From Nesterenkonia cremea (GTDB taxonomy: Bacteria > Actinomycetota > Actinomycetes > Actinomycetales > Micrococcaceae), in the NCBI RefSeq assembly GCF_014642675.1, contig NZ_BMIS01000008.1:62001-126000 (forward strand): a DNA stretch of 64,000 bases. Direction: 5' to 3'. Position numbers and translations under genes: made by a program. The notes under the pieces were generated by a model. That model did not search any database, was not told where the DNA came from, and saw nothing but the letters and a program-made list of their open reading frames with translations. Below, piece by piece: positions 38,559 through 47,450 of this stretch (within the stretch, counting starts at the first letter, position 1; every line of letters starts with the position of its first letter).

Positions 38559-40559
38559 TCAGGCTTCCTTGTTCCGGATGGCGGTCAGGATGCGCTCCAC
38601 GGCCTCGTCCACCGGGATCTGGTTGTCCTGGCTGCCGTCGCGGAAGCGGAAGGAGACCGCATCGGCCTCGGCGTCCTCCCCGCCTGCGATCAGCACGAAC
38701 GGGATCTTGTCCTTCGAAGCCGTACGGATCTTCTTGGGGAAACGGTCGGAACCGTCGTCGAGCTCGGCGCGCACACCGGCGGCCTTGAGCTTCTCGATGA
38801 CCTCTCCCAAGTAGTCGTTGAAGGGCTCGGCCACCGGGATGCCACGCACCTGCACTGGAGCCAGCCAGGCCGGGAACGCACCGGCATAGTGCTCCAGCAG
38901 GATGGCGAAGAAACGCTCGATGGAGCCGAAGAGCGCACGGTGGATCATGATCGGGCGCTGGCGGGAGCCGTCCTCGGCCGTGTACTCCAGCTCGAAGCGC
39001 TCGGGCAGGTTCGGGTCCACCTGCACAGTGGAGAGCTGCCATTTGCGCCCGATGGCGTCGGTGATCTTCAGGTCGATCTTCGGGCCGTAGAAGGCGGCCT
39101 CACCGGGGATCTCGGTGAGCTTGAGGCCGGAGCTGATCGCCACATTGCGCAACGCCTGGGTGGCGGAGTCCCAGAAGTCGTCCGAGCCCACCCACTTGTC
39201 CTTCTCGTCGTCGCGCAGGGACAGCTCGAGCTCGAAGTTCTCCAGCCCGAAGTCCTGCAACAGGGAGACCACGAATTCGACGACCTTGGTGACCTCCGCC
39301 TCCAGCTGGTCGGGGCGGACGAAGAGGTGCGCATCGTCCTGGGTGAAGCCGCGCACGCGGGTCAGTCCGTGCAGTGCGCCAGAGCGCTCGTTGCGGTAGA
39401 CGGTGCCGTTCTCAGCGAACCGCAGCGGCAGCTCGCGGTAGCTGCGTCCACGGTCCTTGTAGATCAGGATGTGCATGGGGCAGTTCATGGGCTTGAGGTA
39501 GTAGTCCTGGCCCTGCTTGGTGACGTTGCCGTCCTCATCCACCTCCTCATCCATGGAGATGGCCGGCCACATGTCGTCCTTATAGTTGGCCAGGTGCCCC
39601 GAGGTGGCGAAGAGGTCCGCCTTGGAGATGTGCGGGGTGTAGACGTAGGTGTAGCCGGATTCCAGGTGGCGCTGGCGTGCGTGCTGCTCCATGAGGCCGC
39701 GGACCAGGCCGCCCTTGGGGTGCCAGACGGAGAGGCCGGAGCCGATCTCCTCGGGGAAGCTGAACAGGTCGAGCTCACGGCCCAGACGGCGGTGGTCGCG
39801 GCGCTCGGCCTCGGCCAGGCGCTCCTTATAGGCGACCAGGTCCTCCTTGGTGGGCCAGGCGGTGCCGTAGAGCCGCTGCAACTGCGGGTTGGTCTCCTTG
39901 CCGCGCCAGTAGGCACCGGCGGCGCGCATCACAGCGAAGCCGTTGGCGATGAGCTTGGTGGAGGGCACATGCGGCCCGCGGCAGAGATCTGCCCAGACGC
40001 GCTCTCCCTTGCGGTCCACGTTGTGGTAGACGGTGATGACGTCGCCGCCGACCTCCACGGAGGCGCCCTCGGCGGTCTCACCGCCGGACTCGCCCAGCAG
40101 CTCGAGCTTATAGGGCTCCTCGGCCATCTGGCGCTTGGCCTCATCGGTGTCCACGACCTCGCGCTCGAAGGTCTGGCCGGACTTGATGATCTTCTGCATC
40201 GCCTTCTCGATCTTCTTCAGATCCTCAGGTGTGAAGGGCTCCTCCACGTCGAAGTCGAAGTAGAAGCCGTCGGTGATGTAGGGGCCGATGCCCAGCTTGG
40301 AGCCGGGGAAGAGCTGCTGGACGGCCTGGGCCATCACGTGGGCGGTGGAGTGGCGCAGGACGTTGAGGCCGTCCTGTTCGGTGATGTCCACCGACTCCAC
40401 GGCGGCACCGGCAGGGATCTCGCGGGAGAGGTCCCACAGCTCGCCGTCCACGCGCATGACCACCGCTGTGGCCTCCTGGGCGAAGAGTGTGGTGCCTGTG
40501 GTGCCCGCCTCAAGGGTCGTGGATGAGCCGTTGAGGGTGATGCTGATGTTCTCGGACAC
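38559..40559 (-). CDS. thrS: Threonyl-tRNA synthetase
   Basis: A 666-residue class II synthetase. The N-terminal TGS domain is present ([20 protein letters not shown]), followed by the editing domain with [11 protein letters not shown] near 90, then the catalytic core with motif [34 protein letters not shown] and the C-terminal anticodon domain. Start is GTG 40559 with GAGGAG upstream at a long spacing. The leader carries a palindrome and a TAGAAT box (40596-40622); there is no T-box. Confidence 0.96.
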   Translation of the reverse strand: MSENISITLNGSSTTLEAGTTGTTLFAQEATAVVMRVDGELWDLSREIPAGAAVESVDITEQDGLNVLRHSTAHVMAQAVQQLFPGSKLGIGPYITDGFYFDFDVEEPFTPEDLKKIEKAMQKIIKSGQTFEREVVDTDEAKRQMAEEPYKLELLGESGGETAEGASVEVGGDVITVYHNVDRKGERVWADLCRGPHVPSTKLIANGFAVMRAAGAYWRGKETNPQLQRLYGTAWPTKEDLVAYKERLAEAERRDHRRLGRELDLFSFPEEIGSGLSVWHPKGGLVRGLMEQHARQRHLESGYTYVYTPHISKADLFATSGHLANYKDDMWPAISMDEEVDEDGNVTKQGQDYYLKPMNCPMHILIYKDRGRSYRELPLRFAENGTVYRNERSGALHGLTRVRGFTQDDAHLFVRPDQLEAEVTKVVEFVVSLLQDFGLENFELELSLRDDEKDKWVGSDDFWDSATQALRNVAISSGLKLTEIPGEAAFYGPKIDLKITDAIGRKWQLSTVQVDPNLPERFELEYTAEDGSRQRPIMIHRALFGSIERFFAILLEHYAGAFPAWLAPVQVRGIPVAEPFNDYLGEVIEKLKAAGVRAELDDGSDRFPKKIRTASKDKIPFVLIAGGEDAEADAVSFRFRDGSQDNQIPVDEAVERILTAIRNKEA

Positions 40560-40595
40560 GGGGCGTGCTTCTCCTCGCTCGGGTGGTGCGTCGGG

Positions 40596-40622
40596 CCGTC
40601 CGCTGCGGACGGTGCGATTCTA
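40596..40622 (-). promoter_or_regulatory. Promoter box and perfect palindrome upstream of thrS
   Basis: On the minus strand TAGAAT (plus-strand 40617-40622) is a good actinobacterial -10. Directly downstream, at the expected transcript start, lies CCGTCCGC-A-GCGGACGG (40596-40612), an eight-base-arm palindrome. It may be an operator or a 5' stabilising hairpin. No convincing -35 is visible. The rest of the 175-base gap (40560-40734) shows nothing I can name. Confidence 0.45.
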
Positions 40623-40734
40623 CGGGACTGTTCAGGATCAGCGGACATCGACGCCGACGAGCGGGCAGCGGGCCGTTCACACCCAGGTCTGCGCAGCTGC
40701 TGAACAGCTGCCTCAGCGGCACCGCTGCGGCAGC

Positions 40735-41721
40735 TCAGCCGGTCTGGCAGCCGGGGCACCAGTACAGGCGCCGGCCCTGCAGCTCCCGCATGGCGATGGT
40801 CTCCCCGCAGCGCAGGCAGGGAGTGCCCTGGTGCTGATAGACGTGATGACGGCGCTCGACATCGCGGACTCGCCCGGCATAGTAGTCATGAGTGAGCCCG
40901 GCCCGGGCATCGGTGCTCCTGACGGCCGCGGAGCCCCCGACGCCGTCACTCTCCTCGCCGTCAGCTTCCTCAGGTCGCAGCGTACGGATGACACCTTCGG
41001 CCACGCCGTGGCGCAGCTGCTGGGTGAGCCGGCTCCAGAGCGCCTCCCCCTGTTCGCGGCTGATGCTGCTGGAGGGGGTATCCGGTGAGATCTCCTCCAG
41101 GAAGAGGGACTCGGCCCGGTAGATGTTCCCGACGCCGGCGATCACCGCCTGGTCCATCAGCGCGGCTCCGATGCTGATCCGACGCCGCGAGATGTTCTGC
41201 AGGAACTGCTCACGGCCCTGCGGATCCCAGCCGCCCTCAGGCTGGCGCAGCGGGTCTGGCCCCAGCCGGCGGATGACCTTCTCATAGTCGATGGCGGTCA
41301 GCACCGCACAGGTGGCCGGTCCACGCAGATCGGCCCAGCCGTGCTGGCTGCGGATCCTGGCGCGCACCGCACCCTGGGGCGCCTCGGGGATTATCCACCC
41401 GGCGTCGTCGTATTCGGGCTGAAGCTGCTGAGCGGCGGCACGCGGGGCGCCCAGCGTCAGGGCGGTCTCCCCCTGGGTGAACTGCTCATCCCCACTGAAG
41501 CTGAAGGCTCCGTAGAGCCCCAGGTGGACCTGCCAGATATCCGCGCCCACGTGGATGAACAGGTGCTTCCCCCAGGCCTGAGCGCGGTCCGGTGTGCGTC
41601 CGTCCAAGCGGGCCGCGCCGGCGTCGAACCGTCCCTGCGGGGAGCTGACCTTCCAGGGTCGGCCCACAAAGAGCCGATCGATCTGCCGGGCGAGCCGGTG
41701 CAGCGTATGTCCTTCAGGCAT
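40735..41721 (-). CDS. nei: Fpg/Nei-family DNA glycosylase/AP lyase
   Basis: A 328-residue oxidised-base repair enzyme. Pro2 and Glu3 (MPEGHTLHRLA) are the catalytic N-terminus; the MPEGH form is typical of Nei/endonuclease VIII rather than Fpg (MPELP). GKHLFIH near 50 has the conserved Lys. The H2TH region is near 190-215 (QAVIAGVGNIYRAESLF). The zinc finger has four Cys (CLRCG...WCPGC) at the extreme C-terminus. A Glu/Gly/Ser-rich insert at about 250-270 is unusual. A plus-strand TTATCCACC at 41391 is an imperfect DnaA box. Confidence 0.9.
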   Translation of the reverse strand: MPEGHTLHRLARQIDRLFVGRPWKVSSPQGRFDAGAARLDGRTPDRAQAWGKHLFIHVGADIWQVHLGLYGAFSFSGDEQFTQGETALTLGAPRAAAQQLQPEYDDAGWIIPEAPQGAVRARIRSQHGWADLRGPATCAVLTAIDYEKVIRRLGPDPLRQPEGGWDPQGREQFLQNISRRRISIGAALMDQAVIAGVGNIYRAESLFLEEISPDTPSSSISREQGEALWSRLTQQLRHGVAEGVIRTLRPEEADGEESDGVGGSAAVRSTDARAGLTHDYYAGRVRDVERRHHVYQHQGTPCLRCGETIAMRELQGRRLYWCPGCQTG

Positions 41722-41736
41722 AGCGAGCCGAGGGCC

Positions 41737-42210
41737 TCAGTCGAGGATCTCGCCGGTCTCCTCGTAGTGGGCGATCTTGCCGATGCGGCGGGTGTGCCGC
41801 TCGTCCTCGCTCCACGCGGCGGTCAGGAAGGCCTCCACGAGGGCGGTGGCCTCCTGAAGAGAGTGTTGGCGACCGCCCAGGCCGACCACATTGGCGTCAT
41901 TATGCTCGCGCGCCAGACGTGCGGTGTCCAGGCTCCAGGCCAGCGCCGCCCGAACGCCGCGGACCTTATTGGCCGCGATCTGCTCGCCGTTGCCGGATCC
42001 GCCGAGCACGATGCCCAGGGAGTCGTGCCCCTCGGCACGCTCCGCGGCCACCGCCTCGGCCGCCTTCAGGCAGAAGCCTGGGTAGTCGTCCAGAGCGTCA
42101 TATTCCTGCGGACCGTGATCGACCATCTCGTAGCCCTGGGCGCTGAGGTGCTCGACCAGATGGGCGGAGAGCTCCATTCCGGCATGATCAGTGGCGATGT
42201 GGACGCGCAT
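41737..42210 (-). CDS. rpiB: Ribose-5-phosphate isomerase B
   Basis: A 157-residue RpiB/LacAB enzyme interconverting ribose-5-phosphate and ribulose-5-phosphate. ATDHAGMELSAHL near 6-18 and GGSGNGEQIAANKVRGVRAA near 70-89 are clear. The base is Glu76 in GNGEQ, the actinobacterial (M. tuberculosis) form, instead of the Cys of the E. coli enzyme. His and Asn of REHNDANVV complete the site. It is 15 bases upstream of nei on the same strand and divergent from the globin gene. Confidence 0.93.
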   Translation of the reverse strand: MRVHIATDHAGMELSAHLVEHLSAQGYEMVDHGPQEYDALDDYPGFCLKAAEAVAAERAEGHDSLGIVLGGSGNGEQIAANKVRGVRAALAWSLDTARLAREHNDANVVGLGGRQHSLQEATALVEAFLTAAWSEDERHTRRIGKIAHYEETGEILD

Positions 42211-42284
42211 AGTCGGCGAAGTTCCTCTCAGAGACGGCAGATCCTTCAGATCAGAACCATCCTAGCCCGTAGAATGGAGGCATC

Positions 42285-42941
42285 ATGAGCGAGTCGAATG
42301 AGCATCCCGAGACATCAGAGGACGGCCGGAAGCTTCCGGAGTTCTCCCGCCGACTGGGTGCGCCCATCGCCACGGTGAAGCCGGTCGGAAAAGCACCCTC
42401 GCAGGTGAGCGGCCTGCCCGCAGACGGCGGTGCCGTGGACCGGGAGACCGGACGCCCCGCCGGAGCCGACCTCGGCTTCCTGCCCAACCCGGACGGAAGC
42501 ATCCCGACGACGACGCCGGCCGTCCAGCAGGACAGCGGCGCGGGCGACGATCAGGAGAAGACCGGTCCGGAGCAGCAGAGCTTCTATGATGCTGTGGGCG
42601 GGCACGAGACCTTCAAGATGATCGTGGACGTCTTCTACGACCAGGTGGCCGAGGACGAAGACTTCCGGGCGATGTACCCCGAGGAGGACCTCGAGCCGGC
42701 CAAGCAGCGCCTGCTGATGTTCCTGGAGCAGTACTGGGGAGGTCCGCGGAGCTACCAGGAGCAGCGCGGCCACCCGCGGCTGCGCATGCGGCATATGCCC
42801 TTCCGCGTGGATGCCGCAGCCCGGGACAAGTGGCTGGCCTTCATGAGCCATGCGGTCAAGGCCGCAGAGCTCTCCCCTATCCATGAGGAGATCCTCTGGG
42901 ACTACCTGGAGCGGGCGGCCCATTCCATGGTCAACAGCTGA
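42285..42941 (+). CDS. glbO: Truncated hemoglobin, group II (trHbO), with long N-terminal extension
   Basis: A 218-residue protein whose last about 125 residues are a 2/2 globin: [20 protein letters not shown] opening, [20 protein letters not shown] with the proximal His, and the G8 Trp in DKWLAFM. The first about 90 residues are Pro/Gly/Asp/Glu-rich and appear disordered; typical trHbO proteins are about 130 residues. The start ATG 42285 has GGAGG at 42276-42280 and a TAGAAT box at 42270-42275 that overlaps it, so the promoter may lie further up. Confidence 0.9.
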   Translation: MSESNEHPETSEDGRKLPEFSRRLGAPIATVKPVGKAPSQVSGLPADGGAVDRETGRPAGADLGFLPNPDGSIPTTTPAVQQDSGAGDDQEKTGPEQQSFYDAVGGHETFKMIVDVFYDQVAEDEDFRAMYPEEDLEPAKQRLLMFLEQYWGGPRSYQEQRGHPRLRMRHMPFRVDAAARDKWLAFMSHAVKAAELSPIHEEILWDYLERAAHSMVNS

Positions 42942-42943
42942 GC

Positions 42944-42960
42944 CCTCCCCCGACGGGAGG
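42944..42960. terminator. Small hairpin between the globin gene and the 43-kb unknown gene
   Basis: CCTCCC (42944-42949) pairs with GGGAGG (42955-42960) around a five-base loop between two convergent genes. There is no T-run, so efficiency is uncertain. Confidence 0.4.
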
Positions 42961-42972
42961 ACCCGCAGAGCC

Positions 42973-43638
42973 TCAGCTCCTGACCAGGGTGAACCCACCT
43001 TGGGAGCTCAGCCGCATCCAGCGGCCCACACGGTGGACGGTGGTGATGGCTCCAGTCTCGGCCGCGCCCAGGAAGTTCAGTGCGAAGCTGCCGAAGGCCG
43101 CACCGGCCGGCAGACCGCCGTCGAGGGTTCGGCCCCAGACGCGCTCGCGGACCTGCTCCACCACATGGGCTCCCGCCGTATCCGGAACGGCCTCGGAGAT
43201 CTCACGGATCCCCTCCTCTGCCGCCGAACGCAGCGTGTCATCGCTGATGGTCCCCAACGGCTCCCAGCCGGAGCGCGGCGGGGTCACAGCCGCCCAGGGT
43301 GCGTTGAGCCGGCTGACCGGCAGGGAGAGCTCGGTCTCTGCGGGGTTCATGCGGGCCAGGCGCTCGCTGACCGAGTTCAGCTCGGCGGTGACATCGGCGG
43401 TGGAGGCCTCGGCCAGAGCCATCGTGCGCAGCCCCAGCACCGCCGGCAGAGAGCCGTTGAGTGAGCTGGGTGTCATGACCGGCACCCAGGCCGCCACCAC
43501 GGAGCCGGCGGCCTGCAGGCGGATCCCCTGCTCCTGGATGCGTCGTGCGCGCTTGATGTAGGTGGAGAGGTCCTGCAGCGAGACGGCCTCGGCGAAGTTC
43601 AGGACCTCAGGTGAGGAAGAGGGGGTCATAGCGTTCAT
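42973..43638 (-). CDS. Conserved actinobacterial protein of unknown function, coupled to a FadR-type regulator
   Basis: A 221-residue soluble protein without signal peptide or membrane span. Visible pieces: LQDLSTYIKRARRIQEQGIR, AGSVVAAWVPVMTPSSL, LGLRTMALAE, and near the C-terminus LNFLGAAETGAITTVHRVGR then WMRLSSQGGFTLVR. I have the impression of a widespread but unnamed actinobacterial family and can give no function. It starts at ATG 43638, overlapping the regulator stop by four bases, so the two are translationally coupled. There are no obvious catalytic clusters of His, Cys or Asp. Confidence 0.7.
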   Translation of the reverse strand: MNAMTPSSSPEVLNFAEAVSLQDLSTYIKRARRIQEQGIRLQAAGSVVAAWVPVMTPSSLNGSLPAVLGLRTMALAEASTADVTAELNSVSERLARMNPAETELSLPVSRLNAPWAAVTPPRSGWEPLGTISDDTLRSAAEEGIREISEAVPDTAGAHVVEQVRERVWGRTLDGGLPAGAAFGSFALNFLGAAETGAITTVHRVGRWMRLSSQGGFTLVRS

Positions 43639-44339
43639 TCTTCCAGAGCCCGGCGCACCTCATCGACCAGCAGCTGCATATTCTCCCGAGCCGTGCGCGT
43701 GTCCTGCTGTGCGATGCCCCGGGCCACGGCGTCATGGGCGTCCAGAGCCTCGGGCTTGGGGCGCTCGGGCATCAGACCGTGATGGGTTCGGCCGGTGAGC
43801 ACCTCGGCCACCACATCGCCCAGCGCTGTGAACATGGTGTTGCCCCCGGCCTCGAGCAGCAGCCGATGGAAGGCGACGTCGGCCACCATGAACTCCTCCA
43901 GACGTCCGGCCTCGCCCAGACGGCGCATCTTGGACGCCAGGGCGAGCAGCTCCTCCATCTGCTCCTCGCTGCGGTGCTGGGCCGCAAGTTCGGCGGCCTC
44001 GGGCTCCACGGCGATGCGCAGCTGGCTCAGCTCCACATAGGCCTTGCGGGAGTGCTCCGACTCCAGACGCCATGCGATCACCGAGGGGGCGTAGACGTTC
44101 CACTGGTCCTCCGCGGTGACCACCAGCCCCACGCGGCGCTTGGAGTACAGCAGCCCCAGAGACTCCAGGACCTTGACGCCGTCGCGGGCCACCGTCCGGG
44201 AGACGCCGAAGCGACCCTGCAGGGAGTCCAAGGTGAGGATCTCCCCCGGCTGCAGCGTTCCCCCGATGATCTCCCGTCCCAGAGCGGCTGACATGCCCTC
44301 CGGGCGCACGGCTGCGATGCCGTTGGCCTGCGGCGCCAC
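43635..44339 (-). CDS. GntR-family regulator, FadR/FCD type, likely gluconate repressor
   Basis: A 234-residue regulator. A winged helix spans about 16-78 (LDSLQGRFGVSRTVARDGVK), and an all-helical FCD ligand domain follows (about 95-225) with acidic and His residues typical of its metal/ligand pocket (DVAFHRLLLEAGG, GRTHHGLM, DAHDAVARGI). The start GTG 44339 has AAGGGGA upstream. It is divergent from gntK-gntP, the classic arrangement of a gluconate repressor controlling both promoters. Candidate operators lie in the 128-base gap. Confidence 0.88.
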   Translation of the reverse strand: MAPQANGIAAVRPEGMSAALGREIIGGTLQPGEILTLDSLQGRFGVSRTVARDGVKVLESLGLLYSKRRVGLVVTAEDQWNVYAPSVIAWRLESEHSRKAYVELSQLRIAVEPEAAELAAQHRSEEQMEELLALASKMRRLGEAGRLEEFMVADVAFHRLLLEAGGNTMFTALGDVVAEVLTGRTHHGLMPERPKPEALDAHDAVARGIAQQDTRTARENMQLLVDEVRRALEE

Positions 44340-44360
44340 ACGGTCCCCTTCCCCTCGTGG

Positions 44361-44390
44361 TTGAGAAAAATCACACCTTTTCGAGAAAAG
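44361..44390. promoter_or_regulatory. Candidate operator region of the gluconate regulator
   Basis: Two similar direct elements, TTGAGAAAAA (44361-44370) and TCGAGAAAAG (44381-44390), are 20 bases apart, so on the same helix face. The second completes an inverted repeat CTTTTC-GA-GAAAAG (44377-44390). This short stretch is strikingly AT-rich compared with its surroundings. It lies between the divergent regulator and gntK genes; promoter hexamers are not clear. Confidence 0.45.
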
Positions 44391-44467
44391 ATGCTACCTT
44401 TGTCTGCCAGTGGCCCCCATCACAGACGATGGGGGGCTCCGGCCCCGACCCGACCTCAAGGAATTCG

Positions 44468-45025
44468 ATGACGAGTCCTGATCGCAAGCCTATCCGGCCC
44501 CGCCCCGATGCTCCTCGCCACCTGGTGGTGATGGGAGTCTCCGGCTCCGGCAAATCCACACTGGCGCTCGAACTGGCAGACCGGCTGGGACTGCCCATGG
44601 CCGAAGCCGATGAGTTTCACCCGCCGGAGAACATCGAGAAGATGTCTCAGCAGATCCCGCTCACCGATGAGGACCGCTGGCCCTGGTTGCGGACTCTCCG
44701 CGACTGGATGAGCGAGCAGACCGCCGGCGGCAGCATCATCACCTGCTCCGCTCTGCGCCGCAGCTACCGCGATGTGCTGCGTGAGGCCCACGGGCAGGTG
44801 CTATTCCTCCACGTCACGGTGGACACTCCGCGGCTCACCGGCCGCCTGGCCCACCGCTCGGGCCACTTCATGCCCGCCTCTCTGCTGGACTCTCAGCTGG
44901 CCACTCTGGAGGCGCTGCATGCCGATGAGGACGGCGTCGTCCTCTCCAACGACGGCTCCATCGAGGATCTGATCGATGCGGCCTCGGCCTGGCTGGCCAA
45001 GAGCGAGGAGGGATCGCTGCGATGA
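44468..45025 (+). CDS. gntK: Gluconokinase
   Basis: A 185-residue P-loop kinase phosphorylating gluconate to 6-phosphogluconate. Walker A GVSGSGKS is at 23-30, followed by EADEFHPPENIEKMSQQIPL and ITCSALRRSYRDVLRE, both highly characteristic of GntK. ATG 44468 with AAGGA six bases upstream is preferred over an upstream in-frame codon at 44357 that would cover the operator. The last four bases overlap gntP (ATGA). Confidence 0.94.
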   Translation: MTSPDRKPIRPRPDAPRHLVVMGVSGSGKSTLALELADRLGLPMAEADEFHPPENIEKMSQQIPLTDEDRWPWLRTLRDWMSEQTAGGSIITCSALRRSYRDVLREAHGQVLFLHVTVDTPRLTGRLAHRSGHFMPASLLDSQLATLEALHADEDGVVLSNDGSIEDLIDAASAWLAKSEEGSLR

Positions 45026-46422
45026 CGCTGGAGAACTGGGAACAGACCATGAGCGCAGGGCCGCTTCTGGCCATCGCCGCCGGATCGGTGGCCGTGCTGC
45101 TGATCCTCATCATCCGCTTCAAGATCCATGCCTTCCTCGCCCTGCTGCTGGTCTCCCTGGCCACCGCAGCGGTGGCAGGAATCCCCACCGGCGAGATCGT
45201 CGGCGTGCTGACCGACGGCTTCGGCTCCACCCTGGCCTCAGTGGCGCTGCTGGTCGGCCTGGGCGCGATGCTCGGCCGGATCATCGAGGTCTCCGGTGGG
45301 GCCAAGGTGCTCTCCGACGCCCTGATCCGACGGTTCGGCGAGGACCGGGCGCCCTTCGCCCTGGGTGTGGCCTCGCTGCTCTTCGGCTTCCCGATCTTCT
45401 TCGACGCCGGCCTGGTGGTCATGCTGCCCGTGGTCTTCGCTGTGGGCCGCCGCCTCGGCGGCTCTGTCCTCCTCTACGGGCTGCCCGTGGCCGGCGCCTT
45501 CTCGGTGATGCACATCTTTGTGCCGCCGCATCCGGGACCGGTGGCCGCCGCAGAGTTCTTCGGCGCCAACGTGGGCATCATCCTGCTGATGGCCCTGCCC
45601 ATCGCAGTGATCACTTGGTACGTCACCAGCTACCTCTTCGGTCTGTGGGCCGGACGGCGGCTCCAGCTTCCCATCCCCTCTCTGCTGGGACAGGCCTCCG
45701 AGGAGGCAGAGCAGAATCCTCCCCGGTTCAGCCTGGTGATCGCGATCCTGCTGATGCCGATGGTGCTGATCTTCTTCAACACCGGCCTGGACACCCTCTC
45801 CACCGCTGAGGTCGTCACCCAGGAGCAGACCGAACAGACCTGGTACGGACTGCTCACCTCACTGGGCGAGGTGCCGGTGGCCCTGGCGTTGACCCTGGTG
45901 GTCGCCCTGGTGACCTTGGGAACCCGTGGAGGACGCGGCCTGGGCGGTGCCCAAGAGGTCATGGACAAGGCGCTGGCACCGGTCTGCGCCGTCATCCTGA
46001 TCACCGGCGCCGGCGGAATGTTCGGCTCCGTGCTGCGTGAGTCCGGGATCGGTGAGGCGCTGTCGGACTCCCTGGACGGCGTCGGGATCCCGATGATCGC
46101 AGCAGGATTCATCATCGCCGGTGTCCTGCGCATCGCTCAGGGTTCGGCCACTGTGGCGCTGACCACCACCGCCGGCCTGCTCTCCGCCGGTGTGATGGAT
46201 GCCGGCTTCAACGAGGTGCAGCTGGCGGCCATGGTGGTCTCCGTGGCGGCCGGCTCGGTCATCGCCTCCCATGTCAACGATTCCGGCTTCTGGCTGATGC
46301 AGCGGTTCTTCGACATGACGGTGAAGCAGACGCTGAAGACCTGGACGGTGCTGCAGACGCTGATCGGCGTGATGGGCTTCGGCGCGGCCGCCGCGGTGTT
46401 CGGCCTGGCCTCGGTCCTCTGA
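45022..46422 (+). CDS. gntP: Gluconate:H+ symporter, GntP family
   Basis: A 466-residue permease with about 12 hydrophobic segments. The family motif LLFGFPIFFDAGLVVMLPVV is near 112-131, with VMHIFVPPHPGPVAAAEFFG near 162-181 and, late, NDSGFWLMQRFFDMTVKQTL. It brings gluconate to GntK. Translation is coupled to gntK. GntP paralogues can take other sugar acids, but the kinase partner favours gluconate. Confidence 0.94.
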   Translation: MTLENWEQTMSAGPLLAIAAGSVAVLLILIIRFKIHAFLALLLVSLATAAVAGIPTGEIVGVLTDGFGSTLASVALLVGLGAMLGRIIEVSGGAKVLSDALIRRFGEDRAPFALGVASLLFGFPIFFDAGLVVMLPVVFAVGRRLGGSVLLYGLPVAGAFSVMHIFVPPHPGPVAAAEFFGANVGIILLMALPIAVITWYVTSYLFGLWAGRRLQLPIPSLLGQASEEAEQNPPRFSLVIAILLMPMVLIFFNTGLDTLSTAEVVTQEQTEQTWYGLLTSLGEVPVALALTLVVALVTLGTRGGRGLGGAQEVMDKALAPVCAVILITGAGGMFGSVLRESGIGEALSDSLDGVGIPMIAAGFIIAGVLRIAQGSATVALTTTAGLLSAGVMDAGFNEVQLAAMVVSVAAGSVIASHVNDSGFWLMQRFFDMTVKQTLKTWTVLQTLIGVMGFGAAAAVFGLASVL

Positions 46423-46468
46423 ACTAGAGTGGTGGGCAGAAGCCGCACCGTCCTCGAAGGAGTTCCCC

Positions 46469-47434
46469 ATGCCTGAGCACCAGTACCGCGCCCCGACGCC
46501 TGAGGAGGCCGTGGAGCAGCTGGTGGGCATGCTGGACCTGGAGGAGCTTTCGGTCACCGAGGAGACGGCCCACCCTGAGGACCGTTTCCTCGGCCCGGTC
46601 TTTGAGCAGGCCTTCTGGCGCGTGTTCGGCGGGCAGGTCCTGGCTCAGTCTGCCGCCGCAGCCATGCGGACGGTGGAGCCGGGGCGCGCCATCCACTCGG
46701 TGCACGGCTACTTCCTGCGGCCCGGCGATGCCACGGAACCCATCGAGATCGGCGTGGAGCGGCTGCGCGACGGCGGAAGCTTCTCCGCCCGCCGCAGCCA
46801 GGCCTATCAGGGCGGGCGCCCCATCCTCTCGATGATCGCCTCCTTCCAGAAGCCCTCCCCCGGCCTGGAGCATCAGCTGCCCACCCTGGACGGGATCCCG
46901 GCGCCGGAGGAGCTCCCCTCCCCGCAGGAACTGGTCGGGCATGTGAAGCATCCGGTCATGCAGGAGTGGGGCTATGGGCGCCCCTTCGAGATCCGCCACA
47001 TCGACAAGCCGCTCTACCTGGAGTCGGATAAGTCTCCGCGGCCGTCCAACGGCGTCTGGATGCGGGCCAAGGCGCCGCTGCCCAATGACCCGAACATCCA
47101 CCGCGCGGCCATGCTCTACGCCTCCGACTACACGTTGCTGGAGCCGATCCTGCGCCAGCACAGCCTCTACTGGGCCAAGCCGGGCATGAAGATCGCGTCA
47201 CTGGACCACGCCATGTGGTGGCACCGCGATGCCCGCGCCGATGATTGGCTCCTCTACCTGCAGGACAGTCCCAGCGCGCAGAACGCCCGCGGGCTGAGCA
47301 TGGGCTATATCTATGACCGCTCGGGCAACCACGTGGCCACAGTGGCTCAGGAGGGCATGGTCCGCGCTCCTGAGGGGATCAGACCGAAGATCCGCGAGAC
47401 CATCCAACGCTCGGTCATGCGGACCAAGCGCTGA
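46469..47434 (+). CDS. tesB: Acyl-CoA thioesterase II
   Basis: A 321-residue double-hotdog thioesterase hydrolysing medium- and long-chain acyl-CoA. The N-terminal hotdog shows FGGQVLAQSAAAAMRTVEPG and VHGYFLRPGD, then SFSARRSQAYQGGRPILSM; the C-terminal hotdog has SLDHAMWWHRDARADDWLLY with the conserved Asp, and SMGYIYDRSGNHVATVAQEG. RBS AAGGAG precedes ATG 46469. Sixteen bases separate it from the convergent glycosyltransferase gene. Confidence 0.93.
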   Translation: MPEHQYRAPTPEEAVEQLVGMLDLEELSVTEETAHPEDRFLGPVFEQAFWRVFGGQVLAQSAAAAMRTVEPGRAIHSVHGYFLRPGDATEPIEIGVERLRDGGSFSARRSQAYQGGRPILSMIASFQKPSPGLEHQLPTLDGIPAPEELPSPQELVGHVKHPVMQEWGYGRPFEIRHIDKPLYLESDKSPRPSNGVWMRAKAPLPNDPNIHRAAMLYASDYTLLEPILRQHSLYWAKPGMKIASLDHAMWWHRDARADDWLLYLQDSPSAQNARGLSMGYIYDRSGNHVATVAQEGMVRAPEGIRPKIRETIQRSVMRTKR

Positions 47435-47450
47435 GTCTGATCAGGCGCGA

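Noticed and set aside
38551-39042. N-terminal extension of the HIT protein frame into thrS
   Set aside because: Antiparallel reading is not at issue, but the extension is out-of-frame thrS sequence with no homology; GTG 38550 fits the family.
40560-40734. T-box riboswitch before thrS
   Set aside because: No specifier-stem features and no TGGNACCGCG-type T-box sequence; only a palindrome is present.
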